The notes: generated by a model not told the origin, from the sequence alone. A DNA stretch of 64,000 bases from Lottia gigantea (GCF_000327385.1 NW_008710427.1:1309352-1373351), one strand, 5' to 3'; positions 36,281 through 51,165 are shown, counted from the first letter of the stretch. Made by a program: numbers and translations.

Positions 36281-39200
36281 GCCTAGATTATGATTCTGAC
36301 TTAAATGTAAAGTAACCGCTCTTTGTCTCCAAGCTAGTTCTCATGTTGATGGATTCTATATCCATCCAATTATAGCATAACATGAGTTCAGTTCAAATGG
36401 GTGTTGTAATGCCACCATTGATTTCAAGAGTAAATCTTCTGTAACTATTCTGATAGAGATCTATTATATTATAAAATAATTATTTAGTGTTAAAAGTAAA
36501 AGAGAGAAATATAAGGAGTACGTGTGGGATAACAGCTGATATTGTGTAGTAGTTTCTAACATTAGCCATGTCATACTGTAGTCAACAGTTATAAAGGCAA
36601 CAACTTTATTGATAATCGCTACATTGAAACTAACTTCGTGCTAGAGAGTAGATAGTGGCAAATTTGTGTGGTCTGAAGGATAGCATCTTCTAGCTTAACA
36701 TATCAAACTTTATCAATCAGTCTGAGAATCAGATATTAAATGAACATTAACAGCAGTTAACAGTGTGAGATTAAGACGATAAAAAATCAGGAATATAATT
36801 CTATTACAATAGTGCTTTGGAATTTTTTTTATTTTTTTGTTCCATCTGACAATAATTTTAAAATTTTTTAAAATTGGAATTGTGTTGGACAGATTGTCAA
36901 ATTTCATAGAATAAACAGTAAAAGTTTTGAAATTGGGAGAAAATGTTTCAATGAAGATTTTCTAATGGACTTTAACGGAACGGATTAAACTTTTGTATTT
37001 GATAATTCAGGTAATACAGACTTCATATCCAAATACATTTTTATCCAAATAATTATATGTAAAGATTTTAAAGCTTTTAGAAAAGAATTTAGAATATTTC
37101 AAAATATAATATTTAGGTAACAAATACGAAAGGGTTTCTTTAGTACACTATTGTTTGTACAATCTATATTGTTACAATCAAGAAATATTATATTTTTGTC
37201 ACCTGGTGAAGACAATATAACTTTATATACATGTATTGAATATCTATAATATGTCACTTTACTTTATAAGTATGTCTTAGTCGCCTAAATATCATCAATA
37301 ATCATCTGAAGAAATATTTTACAAAATTCAATATGATATAAGACCAAAAATTATATTTCAAAATACAACCATGAACTACTTTTATTAATAATTATTTTGT
37401 TATTGAGCAGATATTCATCAAAATTTATACCATTACAAAATTAAATTTGACTCGATCTATAATGGCAGGACAAGATAACCATGTCAGATACAGTGAAATG
37501 TTACTGAGTACTAATTATTGTTAAATAGCACAAAAACTGGAGATAATTTTTAAAATGGTGATGACTTTTTCAGACCTGAAACATGATTGAGAAAATGTTC
37601 ATGTCTATTTATATTTTGGCAAAAATTCTTTCAAAATATTTAAAGTCAATTTTCATCTTTAATCTTTATATCATCAGCTTAATACAAAATAAACTTTAAC
37701 AGGATTTCCGAAATTTTAGAAAAACTATATTTGAATTTTAAATGATAAATTCATCAGGGTACCCTACAAAAAAATTCTCATCAAAATTTTCCAGAATAAC
37801 TGTTGAGCAATTCGTCTTTTTTAATAGAGGTTTACTTTACTGTATTTGAAAAGTTTCATTACTGTGATCATAAGTACAGGGAAATGCAAAGAATTGCCTT
37901 AAAACTCATTTAAATTTCTTGTAAAGTATAATTTTTTAGCTGAAAGTAATGCATATTTAATGAATAAGAGAAAGGTAGAGAGAACTAGAATTATTACCCA
38001 CGATCAATATCTCTTCTTCATTCTTTATTGTTACAATAAACATATCTTTCTTTCACATAAATCATCAAACTAATATTGTTCTTTCTCTTCACCATCCTTA
38101 AGATGCAATAACATTAATAAGTATACTTGATTTCTTGGCTTTGATGTTACTTTTCTTCTTACTTTTCTAATATTCTCTCAAAAATAACTACAGTAACTCA
38201 AATATCTGTGATATTATTTTTTTAACAACATTTCTAATTTTTTCCTAAACTAAAAAACACTGTTTCTAGTGTACTTGAAAGAAACTTTGTCATCTATTGC
38301 AGCTAGTTATCATCTTTCTTTCAAACTGGAATTGTTTCCCACTGCAAATTATTGAACTTTCTCTATGACAATCGGGTGTTGGTCTATTATCAATTCCAAT
38401 GGGGATTTTCTTTTGAATTATATTGATGCACATTCATTACTTTTCCAAGCAAAGAACAAATGAACAAAATAATAAAAGGAGGAGCATAAGATCGATAAAA
38501 ATTTGCTTGAATTTAACATTGCATACAATAAAATGCATTTTGCTCAATACATCAATTCTAGAGCAATATAGAAAAAGAAATTTCCTTCTATAATATTTAT
38601 ATATTCATCCAATTGTGATTTATTGTATAACACTTTCACAACATTTTTCACAGACTCTTATGAGTTGTACAATAAAATCATATTAAATGCTTAAACACAG
38701 AATACTTGACATTAATAACCTCACTGACAAGTACTACCTTATTCAATATAACCTGTAGTTAACAGCTAAAAACTAGCGTTAGTTAAGTTACAGACCAGAC
38801 AAACTCAATAGCTAACAGCAAAAATATTGAAGAGTTAAAATGATTACAACCACTTTTTTAATGATACCCCAAGGGTGTCGTGCTAAAAGAAAACAGCATA
38901 TTTGTGACAGAAGCAACACTGATTAAACTTGAAAAATGTGAAAGTTAATGTATATAAGAGTATTGGTTGGTCCTAGTCGACCAGACATACTATAAAACAT
39001 GAGTAAAATACAACTGTCAATTCACAATACTTATAAACAATCTTCAACAAATCACTGCCATTAAATACAAAGATAAAACAAATTGAAACCACTCATTTAT
39101 TATTCTATAGGAAAATCTCTTTTCTTAAAACTTTCTAATTTCCTTTGAGAAAACGCTCTCTTAAACACATGGAATTTCAATTTATAATTTGATTAAAATT

Positions 39201-42200
39201 AGAACCATTCTTCTGATTTTTAACAAGGCAACAAAATCTATTATACATTTTCCTTTTTAACCAAACATAATGTTTCACCTAATAAGTGATTTAAATTGCC
39301 CATACATATATTTTAATTTTAAAATCTGAATCCCTTTATAAAATGTTGCCAAAGGACAAAAATTTGCATCATTTTTGTACTTGTATATACTTAATACTGG
39401 CTGCATGTTTCACATCAGAACAAGACTTTAGACCATTTGTTTCAATCTGGAAAAAACTGGCTATGGTTTTAAAAATAGTAAAAAAATCAAAAAAGTGTAT
39501 TCCATTGTGCTGCAAAGTTTTGAATCAAAACCTTCAAGATCCAAACGAGCCCACTGTAAGGTGAATATTATATTGACAATATAAGCACCAGATTTAGAAT
39601 AAAGCTTTAGATTCTAAATGAATTGAGACAATATAGATTACAGATGTTGCATGTATATATGTATCAATCAAATATGATGTATGAGATATAATGTAATAGA
39701 AGACATCAACAACCTAGTATTATATGATAGAAGGCAATTCACTATATAGATAATTATATTATAACATCTTTGTACAATGATAAATGTACTACCTTCAATA
39801 ATTGAGTGGAAATCTATCATCAAAATAATTGCTATGACATAACGATTTATTGGCCTTGAAGCATCAAGACATAAAACAAGTCAATTTGATTAGTATTTAT
39901 CCTAATCATATTGGAATAAATCCAAAGTCGTAGATTGAAATGTGTTGTACAATCAGGATTGACTTGAACCAAACTTGGTCAGTAAGAAGCTTTTAAAACA
40001 AACAACATTCTAATTACAGTATTCATTAGTTATGCCTGAAAGACAAGCTCTTCTTTATGCTGTTGTGACACATATTGGCTGCTTTTAGGGTTTTTTTGGA
40101 GCTAAATTCATCTATTTGAAGAAATGTTGTCAAATATAGTGGTGGAATCTTAATTTGTCACCAAAATGTTTGCTGAGTGTTCTAATCTCATCTCTTTTTT
40201 TTGAAAGGTTTTATTTGCTACAGGAGAATCTGAGAACTTGAAAACCTTCAAAAATACAGAGTTTCCTGGTTTTCATACAAAAAAAACATGATATCATGTA
40301 TTGAGTTTGTGCTTCACATTCACAAAAAGGTGCTGTCTGATGTGGTAGTAGAAGATCAGTACTATAACCAGACTATACTAATTGAACTTGATATAATAAT
40401 TACCACAGAACATCAAATACTCTCCTACTACTATATATAATTCAAACGTTTAGAAAAATCTATTCCACTCAGTTAAACTAAGTTGAAATTATTATTATCT
40501 ATTCCCAATTGACAGATATAATTTCCAAAATGTCTGACAACATTTAAAAAAAGTGATATTTTATTGATTCAAGTCTCATTTCTCTATTTCAACACTGATT
40601 TTGAATTCTAATTAGAAAGTTTATTTCTGGTTTCAAATAACCGACAGACAGAATTATTTCATGATAAACCACTTTTCTTAAGCAAATCAATTCCATGCTA
40701 TTTGAACAGTTTATTGAGTTAAGAAATTACTGACTATTTACTTTAATATAGTCAAAGCTGATGTTACTTCATACATAAAATATTCCTTTTAAACTTTGGA
40801 AGTTTAAAGGTCTTCAGAACACACACAGTATTATTCCTTAGACTCATCTGTTTTTTTTACAGCCCTTAGACTATTTCAATGTTTTAATCTTCATGTACTT
40901 TGTCTAAATCTGATACAATCATAGCTGTCAAAATATTCCGTTAACAATATTTATATTCATGCACCATTAATTAGATTAGATTAGATTTTTCATGTGAATG
41001 TTGGTAACCTTCAAGATGAGAGCATGACAACTTTTGATCACTGCATTAGTATTCAAAATTTTCACAATTTCATCAATCCGCCTTCACTAATAACATTATA
41101 ATTTATGGTAAACAGTTAACAATCTAATTGAAATCACAAGCAGAAAAGTCACTGCATCGTTAAAATCATCAATTATTTTTAATTGTCTTCCCATGTTTTA
41201 TCATAGAAATATTACTAGTGAAATTCTCATAAACTGAATTACCACACAACATTGAATAACCATAACTACAGGAATTTTTTTTTCAGTCATCTGGGAAAGT
41301 AAAAATCCATATTTTATAGCTATAACTAAAGAATAAAAGAATTATTGCATGTTGTATTCTGTAATGCATTTGAATGAGACTATTGTCAACACTATATGAC
41401 TAACAATTGACAAAGCATAGTTAAGTTTTGATCTTTGTTTTTGATTGACTTGATGTATTGTGTTATATCAAAACTCTGTCTTTTATTCAACTTATTGTCA
41501 CTAGTATGAATTCGTCCACCATCTCCATCAAACCTTGCCAAATCAGAATATAACTATTTTATAGGCATGTAAAGCACTGACTTTCAAAAGAAATGTGTAA
41601 AACCATATTTAACTATAATAAATACCTTCCTTGATTAGATACTTTGTCAATGTAGGTGGCTTGACACGTCAGCATAAAATGTCAAATTGAATGGCAGCTA
41701 TACACAGTTTTATGGCTTGACATGAATATCACTGTAGGGGTAATGCCCAGACAATCTATTTTGAGAATCTTCAGAAGTAAGAATTCTGTGAATCAAAAAT
41801 AATTTGGAATTCCCTTTTCCAACAAAAAGTCTAGAGAAAAAACCATGTGGATTATGTCTTGGCATTGATAGTTCTAGACAAGTCTTGATAGAAAAAGTTT
41901 TGACATGAGTAAAGAGTGTGTCTAGCCTGATAATGCAATGTCACACCTGTGTGTTACACCATAATAATATAATTGGCAAAAGATATATGTACTGTTTACT
42001 TTATAAGCAAATAAGTAATTTATACATTGAGAATATTTCAAGTACCTTATAAAACTATAAAATAACATAATTTAGTAACAAAACAGCTACTGTATCTTGC
42101 AAATTACAGGTCAACTACAATATTTGTGAGAGGACACTACAGAAAATACTGCAATATTGATGAACAAAATATATGGAAATAGTATGTGTTCTGAGAATCG

Positions 42201-42927
42201 AATTTGAATAAAATCAGAGCTCAATAGAAAACAGATTTAAAACCATTAAACTTTGAATCAAAAGCCAACAACATTCATCCAACGAAGCAGCTTTTCTGTA
42301 AGAAAGGTAGAGAATATTTGAAAATTTTGGAATTTGCTTCAGTACAAGAACAATGACAAACATTAGTTTCTTCAATTGCTAGGAGTATATCGTTTGAAGC
42401 TAAATATACTAAAATGTGTTCTTATTTTGGAGGGAAAGAAAACTAACAGTATCCTTTGACGTTTTCCCAAGTATTTATCAAGAAAATAAATAACTGTCAA
42501 AAAACCTGGCTAGAAGCTATGTAAAAGCTAAGATATTGCATGTTTGACAAGGTAGGAACATGTGTAAGGTAATTGATCTGAGTGTTGTAGAAGAAAGATG
42601 TTTGTAATCTGAGTAGGTTGATACATTCAGTCAATACAGGTGTTCTGCACAGTATCACCTACTGCCAAATAGATGGGAATAATTGAACACTTTAATCAGA
42701 AGAATCAACCAGATACATCTACTTACAGGGAAAATCTCAATACTTCATGATTGATCTAATGATTATTTTCTATCTTCGTCTACATAATATTTAGAAAACA
42801 ACACTACAGTTCTTTGACCTTAGCACTAAAATGAACTGAATTCTAAGAAATTTTCCAGCACCCAGATATTAATGTCTCATTCATTTTACTGGGATAACCA
42901 TAGAGACCATCCAAACTTCTTACAAAA
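36281..42927. other. Long AT-rich non-coding stretch
   Basis: No supported gene in 6.6 kb. A TTAGA pentamer run (TTAGATTAGATTAGATTT) lies at about 40972. The plus-strand frame at 39343-39564 has no recognisable motif. Confidence 0.55.
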
Positions 42928-43597
42928 GTGTTGTTTGAAACACTAGAAGTATATAAGGTATATTGAAAGATTATATAACGTATGTTAGTGGTTAGAGTGA
43001 TCTGTACTGTTATTTGAAACACTAGAAGTATATGCAGAATGTAAGTGGTTAGGGTGTTGTAAACTTTGGTGTGAAACACTAAAAGTATATGCAGTATGTT
43101 AGTGGTTAGGGTGATCTGTACTGTTGTTTGAAAAAATTATAAATGGTATGGTGCTCTGTACTGTTTGAAACACTAGAAGTATGTAAGAAATGTTAGTGGT
43201 TAGGAGGCTCTGTACTGTTGTTTGAAACACTAGCAGTATATAAGGAATGTTAGTGTTTAGGAGGCTCTGTACTGTTGTTTGAAACACTAGAAGTATATAA
43301 GGAATGTTAGAGTTTAGGAGGCTCTGTACTGTTGTTTGAAACACTAGAAGTATATAAGGAATGTTAGTAGTTAGGAGGCTCTGTACTGTTGTTTGAAACA
43401 CTAGAAGTATATAAGGAATGTTAGTGGTTAGGGTGATCTGTACTGTTGTTTGAAACACTAGAAGTATATAGGCCATGTTAGTGGTTAGGCTGATCTGTAC
43501 TATTATTTGAAACACTAGAAGTATATAAGAATGTTAGTGTTTAGGAGGCTCTGTACTGTTGTTTGAAACACTAGAAGTATATAATGGATGTTAGTGG
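42928..43597 (+). repeat. 57-bp minisatellite
   Basis: About 12 units on the theme GAAACACTAGAAGTATATAA, GGAATGTTAGTGGTTAGG, AGGCTCTGTACTGTTGTTT. The central units (43190-43440) are nearly identical and the outer ones diverge, as in arrays that grow from the middle. 57 is 19 codons, so the minus strand stays open for 138 codons (43099-43515) as a 19-residue repeat. I judge that frame to be an artefact. Confidence 0.93.
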
Positions 43598-44580
43598 TAT
43601 GAAAGAAAGTAAGAAGTGTTAAAAGAAGAGTATAATCACATTACCACATCAGATAAACAAGTTATTCAAATAATTCTTCACATCTTAAATTAGTAATTAC
43701 TATATAGTTAGAGTGTAAACAAGCTATTTTAATTAGTCTAAACATATACTAGGATAATAAACAATTCTATTCATAGAATACATAATATTTAAACTATTCC
43801 ATTCCAGATTCCAATCAGAAAAAATTAAGTGTTATGAGAAAAGATCATGTCCTTAAGTGTAAAGGGAACACGTTCTTGACACATTTGTCTGTGGAACACA
43901 TCAGTGGATATGCTCTATTCACAATGCAGATTGTGGGAAATATCAATGTCATGCACTCTAAACTGTTCTCAGCAGGTTTATTATTTCCATAACACCATAG
44001 ATGGAACCAAACTCAGAGAGACAGATTCTCAAATCAAATCAGAAAGCTTAAATAAAAAAAGTTGGTTGTCTAGAATTTAAAAATAATTTACATAACCATC
44101 AACATCAATAAGATCATGTCATCTTCATAATGTTATCCTTAAGACCAGAGGTGCTTGCTCAAATCAACAAGATAGTCCTTGTTGGTTTGTGTATGTGATA
44201 AGTTGTCAGATCAGATAGTTTGTTAATAGATGTACTTGTCTCCCAATTCTCTAGATATTGACCAGATCTCATATTAATCATTTGATTCATTTCATCATTC
44301 CATTCTTCTCTTAAAGGTTATAGAACATAGGGCATTGTTCTGCCCTCCTGAAAACATATAGATTAGAATAAAAGCTAATGCATCAGTAATATCTGATCCA
44401 GAGTTAGGGTATATGTCAATTGCAGAACAATTTTATCAATAATATCCATTTCATGCTGCAAAACTAATTTGGTTCTATCAAGTTATCCAGATATGAATAT
44501 TCATATTTTTTAATGATGAACATTGTACTTCAATTCTGTAAACTGTGAAATGACAGAGTTATCTAGATAACTCCACTTGG
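43598..44580. other. AT-rich spacer between two minisatellites
   Basis: Nothing recognisable. Confidence 0.55.
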
Positions 44581-45060
44581 CAGTGTGAAAGCGAGAGCGA
44601 GTATTCAGAAAGGATTGCAGTGTGAAAACGAGTATTCAGATAGGATTTCAGTGTGAAAGCGTGTATTCAGATAAGATTGCAGTGTGAAAGCGAGTATTCA
44701 GATAGGATTGCAGAGTGAAAGCCAAGTAGATAGGATTGCAGTGTGAAAGCAGTATTCAGATAGGATTGCAGTATGAAAGTGAGTATTCAAAAAGGATTGC
44801 AGTATAAAAGCGAGTATTCAGAAAGAATTGCAGTGTGAAAGCGAGTATTCAGATAGGATTGCAGAGTGAAAGCGAGTATTCAGATAGGATTGCAGTGTGA
44901 AAGTGAGTATTCAGATAGGATTGGAGTGTAAAAGTGAGTATTCAGAAAGGATTGCAGTATGAAAGCGAGTATTCAGAAAGGATTGCAGTATGAAAGCAAG
45001 TATTCAGAAAGGATTGCAGTGTGAAAGTGAGTATTCAGAAAGGATTGCAGTATGAAAGCA
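44581..45060 (+). repeat. 31-bp minisatellite
   Basis: About 15 units of GCAGTGTGAAAGCGAGTATT followed by CAGATAGGATT. Variants carry CAGAAAGG or CAGTATGAAAG. The CpG in AAAGCGAG is replaced by AAAGTGAG or AAAGCAAG in several units, as expected from decay of methylated CpG. Confidence 0.93.
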
Positions 45061-46685
45061 AACCAAATCGAATTGAACTCAATGAGATTTTTCTATTTTG
45101 TTATAACTGAATTCAATAATCTAGTTGTGCAGTGCGAAAGGGGTATAAAATAAAGAATTACTTCAAAACATGAAATAACATCTGCTATGGTCTCAATAAA
45201 TCCACTGTGGGTCTCATTTAAATTAGACTGGGCATCGGTCAATCATTCTATTATGATTCATCATTGGTTGTATATAAAACAATATGAGGGCTGTGGAGGG
45301 CTAACAAAACATCCTGAATAAAGTGCACCAACTAACAGAAAGCAGGAATTTGACGCATCTTTAGATCACTGGCCTGTAATTTGATAAAATTTATTGACAT
45401 CATAGCAATAATAAGTGAAGCATTTGGTTTCAGTAATTGATCTAGTAATCTATTCTTTATAAATCTGGAAATATTTTGTCAGGCTTCTATTTTTCATGTG
45501 AGTTCAAAAAGTCACCTCTCAGTAAATTAGCTTTTAAATCAACAGAGAAAACCATCAAATATTTATCCTTTAGAAAGTGAAGGCAAATAAACTAAGTCTG
45601 TATTACACTCATCAAATCATTAAAGCCTTGGAAATATACTACAATCAATAAATTTATTGACCACAACACATCATTTATAAACTTAAATAAATACAGTTTT
45701 CAAATGGGGAAAATAAACTGTAACTACTACTTATAATGGTTTTTAGATATTATTATAGTTTTTATAGATTACTTAGAAAGATGTGGGAGTTAAATTGATT
45801 TTATTTCAATTAACAGGAATCTAACCGAATCAACTGGAAAAATAGATTTATGCTATATTTAGGATTAACCACATATGGACTATGGTACCTTAACGAAAAC
45901 TACATATGAAAAGTTTGTAACTTCAAATCTAACTTGAAATTTTAAAGCATGAGAACAAAATTCTGGCTGACTCTTTAAATGGGTCTCAATATTCTAAAAT
46001 TTTAAGTTGTTTTAGATTCTTCAAGAGCAGCCTATGCACTTACAGAAATCATCATGGGCAGTGGAAGTGACCTGAAGAGATTATATATACTGAAAGTTAT
46101 TATAGTGATCTGTGGTTAGATATAATGTTTAGGAAGGTATATAATTTACTTAATGAAACCAATGTGTTAAGTATTAATAAAATATTATATTAATGGTTCA
46201 AGGATAACAGGAATACGAGAGAATTAGTATGCAGCTTGGAGTAAAAGAGCCAGAGACTGTAAGATTAACACCATATCCAATCAAATTATTATTTGTCAGG
46301 TGTCAATAGCAATAAAGGTTATTCCTACACTTAAAAACTTACAACAATCCCTATGCTACAGCAGGAAAGCCAGGCATACCATTTTTCAAGCATTGGATAA
46401 AATTACATTTCACATGATATATACAGAGAACATGATGGTATACTGTTGTATATTTTTCAGTTTGGTGGTTTCTAACTTTTTGGCTAAGATAACCTTATTG
46501 GCACAGACCCTGTTATTAATTATATTAAGATCAAAGTAACATTGTATAGTTAACTTACAATTTTTTATCAAGTTCTTAGAACAGTATGGCTCTGCAGACT
46601 ATAGTATAAACTGTAAACCACAGAAGAATTATTTTATAATAGATAGAGAATTCTACAATTAAATTGTGTTTCAAACATTAACATA
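45061..46685. other. AT-rich non-coding stretch
   Basis: No supported gene. The plus-strand frame at 46300-46539 lacks motifs. Confidence 0.5.
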
Positions 46686-47140
46686 GATAGCTTGCCAGGC
46701 AAGGTAATATACAACCACTGGCAGCTTTGATTTTAAACAAAAATATTTGGCAGTTCAGTAACAGAATTAAATATTCAACCTTCAGTCATACACTTTTGAA
46801 CTTTTTGGAGTGATACTCAATAATATTACCATATTTTATCAATATTGGGCAAGAGTCAGGCCTTGAAGCTAAAAATTGAACGTCTTTCCAAAGGCAATAA
46901 CTCATTATATACTTTTTGATTTTTTCAATTTTTGGTAGTTCATCCTTTGGTAATTACTAAGACTGACACTAAGTTTCATCAAAATCCATCAAAAATTGTG
47001 CCTTCAGCAGTTTATACAAGCATTTCAAGAACAAGGGCAATAACTCATATTGATTTGTCAGATTTTCTAGGGTTCATCCTTGGGTGATTACAAACATTCA
47101 TACCAAGTTTCGTCAAAATCCGCTAAGAATTGTGTATAGC
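46686..47140 (+). mobile_element. Second repeat family, copy lacking the right end
   Basis: The left end GATAGCTTGCCAGGCAAG is intact and ATACAACCACTGGCAGC follows. Two to three internal units with 'aagggcaataactcat' and 'gttcatccttgggtgatta' can be read. The homology stops near TCAAAATCCGCTAAGAATTG without the GTGGGCGTAT end. Confidence 0.75.
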
Positions 47141-49558
47141 AATACTCCTAAAAATGAGGGGTGCACAGCCAAGCCAGCCTTGTTTCCCCAAACCCCACTG
47201 TAGAAAAACCACTGGCTAGTAAATAAATAAGCTGACAGAGATTGGTGTGAATACAATCTACTGTCCAGGTCATATATCATATTTATATCTGTTATTACTT
47301 GGACACTTATCAATATTTCAAATCATTAATCAAGATAATTGTGTAGTATTATAGTAACATTCATATATTTCTTACTTCTTTTTACTAAACCTTTATCCTA
47401 CTGATGTTCTGCTAATTAGTTTATCACATTTATTTCAAAAATTAAGTTTTAATTTCAGTTTTTATAACCATATAAGTTTCCTTATGTATGAAAGAATTTT
47501 TGGAACATCTTATGTCATACATGATGAAAAATTGAAAAGTAAGCTACCAAATGAATGAAACTTGTTACAGATTGTACTGGAAATTGACATGATTGACTTT
47601 TGACTTATATCAATGAAAACCAGACTTATTCTAAATTTGAATATGGAGTACATGATTAAAAGATATGTATATATTTAACTGTGTTGTACTGAGTGTAGTA
47701 TAATATCTTTCAATGAAATGATTTATAGTATTTCCATAAAATCTATTCATAAGACAGATGGCCAAATGTTTTATAAAACCACATCATTATACTAGAATAC
47801 ATGTATATAAGATATCACTCTTCAAGATGAACATATACATCAACAGAATCTTTAAAACATTCTGATTAGGGATTGCAGAGTTTATTATTTATTGCCTTAC
47901 ATGGATAAAGTATGGTTAGGCAGCAAAATTAGCGATAGTTTGATTATCCAACCTACAATGAAAGCTAAGTATTTAATAGAGGTCAACACTTGGAGAGTAC
48001 CAAATCATTTAATATAATAAAGGTTTATCAGAGTTTTGCTTGATAATTACCTTTAATTTGTAGACCTTAGATACTAGTAGTGAAAACTGACTGAAATCAT
48101 TCAAAAATTCTTTTTTTTTCATCACTCTTCTATTAGTCATAAATACGGGATCATGGCCTTCAAATTCCCTGATTTCTATTGATTTTAGGAGTAATGTTTT
48201 GTATTACTTTGGCCCCACACAAGTTTTACTAATTGATCTATTCATTAAAAACACATCAAATTAATTTAGACTGCTTCTTTTCATTGCTAGAGTCTATTAC
48301 TTTCAGTTTAAATGACTCTAGTTCTATGATCATGCTATCTGTTTGAATTAACATCAATCCTACAACAATCATTGAATCTCTGACATTAGTATTAAGGTTA
48401 ATGTGGACTAGATCATTTAGTCTCAGCAGTTTAAAGTATTCATAGAATACCACTGATTCTGGTTTTACAATCATTGATACCCTTTTTTAGAATGAAAACA
48501 TCAGTAAACAACTACTAACTAAAGTAACTTATCATTTCACTGATTTTAAGGGTTTTCAAAACAAATGTTTTGATCAAGGGATCTGCCATTGCTAGACTTG
48601 TTCAGATTTCCTGAACTAAATATTAACATGCTGAGGTGAAAGCAATACTTTTAATAAATGGCATACCTCACTCGTAATAACATATTATTGTGAGTAAGGT
48701 ATATAGTGTGACTTTGCTGTAATAGAGTAGTATCATTCAAGTCTATTTCATCATTCAGTTAAAATGGACAAAAATCTATTGATTGAGATTTAATACACTA
48801 AAAGGCAATACTAACTGACAAGATGTCAACTTCAGTGACATTTGCATGTTGCAGTCAGCCGTGTTGTGGTAATGATGGTCAAGCTGGTCATATTTCAAAC
48901 ACATCAGTTCATTTACATTACAGCTTTATTTCATCCTCTTGAGACTTTCTGATATCTAGAAGCCATATTTCTGTGCAACCACAGGATGTAAGTTCTCCTG
49001 TATCAGAGACTATTATTTACAACTGTCAAGAAAGAAAGAGAATTTTTCTATCTGATTGATGTCTTAGTTAACACAATAATATTTCTCTAAACATCTGCTA
49101 AATTCATATAGCTTTGTTATACTCTGTATAAATATTGGCTTAAGATGAAAAATTGCCCACATCCATCATTGGCTTGGCACCTAACAAAACATTTTCTGAC
49201 AAACTGTTTTGAATTTCAGTAAATACAAACATTTCTCTAATCTCAGATGATGAAGTAGAATAGAATGAAGATCATTACTAAGTAGTTAAAAACAAATGAA
49301 CATTGCTGTTGCAGATGTATTTATTTATTGCTATTACCTAAGACAATTTTTGATAAATTACTAGTAATTGTCTGTGATTGTTGATAGCAATAATTTGTGT
49401 CTTGTCTTTAGCTCACCGACTTTTACATGCTTCATAATTTACATCACTCAATGATGAAATCTACTTCAAAGATCTAACGGTAAGTGATCTCCAGGTAAAT
49501 AAACAAGTCTGTCATTCTGTCACCAAAGCTTATGCTAAGCGACAAAAAGTCGGGGGCT
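47141..49558. other. AT-rich non-coding stretch
   Basis: No supported gene, repeat or RNA. Confidence 0.5.
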
Positions 49559-49586
49559 GGGGGGGGGGGGGGGGGGGGGGGGGGGG
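49559..49586 (+). repeat. Run of 28 G
   Basis: An uninterrupted G tract, preceded by GGGGG and CT. It is able to form a G-quadruplex and its length is likely unreliable in sequencing. It stands out in an AT-rich region. Confidence 0.95.
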
Positions 49587-50983
49587 ATGATTATGCGAGA
49601 CAATAAAGTGATATGATCAAGAAATGAAACAAATTTCAACATTCTTCTGTGTAGGTCACCCTCTATATCTTGGATCAATGAATTTTAGGTCCAAATCTTC
49701 ATTGGAGTCTTTTCCTGTCATCATCCATCTTGTTTCTGCCACAAACAAGTGGCTTACATCAATGGTAGCAGACACAGTTATTTTGAGAAAATCAATTTTT
49801 AAAATAACAACATTAAAATCTCTTTAACCTCTAAACAATTTCATACCATTCTGTTTTCAATAAAAAAAAGAATAACAGTATAAAATAAGTCTTATGTATC
49901 AGTCTAACAGATTATTAAGATATTATGGTTGATGGGAAAAGTACAAAGCAACCTGTATTTATCCACTGATACCATATTTGTGTCCTCGTATTCGGATCAC
50001 AGAAATCTATCATTCTATCTATCTAATGCAGCTCATGAGCAGCTATGGAAGATATTTGGGCTACTACTTTTTTGAAAACTGATTTAAAATATTTGACAAT
50101 CTTTTCTTAGCATTTGTTTTATTAGATGGAGGCCCTACACTACTCCACTGAGTTCAGAATAATTTTATACAGATAATCAAAATTTCATGTCTTAGAATGT
50201 TTTTGGGTGAATAAAAATATATGTTTTGATGATTTGAATTCGAAATAAGCACACCTCTTTCTCAGAAACTTTCCGTCAAATGATCCACATTCTGGATTGA
50301 AATTTATGAGGTGACATAGGTGAAATTCCAATATGTATATCATACAGTTACACATGTATCAATGGCAATGTTTCAGCTGGTACCCTATATTATCACATCT
50401 AATTGATGACTTTATGGTTGACATCCAAACCTATTGTAGTTCTTGGACTTGGTTTCAGTTTAGAGATCTTTTTCTGTGATTTCTAAATGTGATATCCCTT
50501 TGAAAAGGAGAATTTTCATTACTGAAGCCCACATTTTCAAGTCAAATATCAAAATTTAAGCAGACTAGCAAGGAAATCTTTTTGAATGTGCTGTATGCAA
50601 TTTGTGTTTCTATGTTATCAAAAAAGACCTGTAAAAATATAGTTAAGATAAGAAAACCATCAGAAATTATAGAGAAAAACTTTATTGAAGTGATAAAAAC
50701 ATGTAAAGATAGAGAGTTTTTATGTGATATATCTGTTTGTGATGTTATAAATTAGAAGTTATCTGTTGTAGAATCAGAGAGGTATTTAACACAAGATAGA
50801 TAGACCATGTTATCTACTAATAAACTCTATACATGATGAACCATGTTACTATCAATTATAATGATAACTTTTAAGATTATCATTCTTTCTTATTGCACCA
50901 GAAAAATGGTCAAGAGCAATTTAAAGAGTTAAATAAAATGTTTTAAATGTGCAGTGATCTCTTTAAACCCTTTTAACAATTAT
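49587..50983. other. AT-rich non-coding stretch
   Basis: Nothing recognisable. The plus-strand frame at 49624-49827 has no motif. Confidence 0.5.
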
Positions 50984-51165
50984 CCATTCTCAGAATGGTT
51001 CTGAACGGATGAATTTTGTGTTATGTAAATAGTCAAGCGCTCTGAGGACCGTACCCATTCTGGCTAACCTCGAGAAGGTGATTTCAGAACGATACTGAGA
51101 TAATGTAAAAGGTTCTCAGAACAATTATGCTCAGTGTGCAACCTTCACTTTTCCCCTGAGAATGG
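50984..51165. repeat. Possible small inverted-repeat element
   Basis: CCATTCTCAG (50984-50993) is exactly inverted as CTGAGAATGG (51156-51165). The left arm is itself part of the palindrome CCATTCT-C-AGAATGG. TTCTCAGAAC and TTCTGAAC motifs recur in between. The segment is richer in GC than its flanks. This may be a small MITE. No target duplication is certain. Confidence 0.4.
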
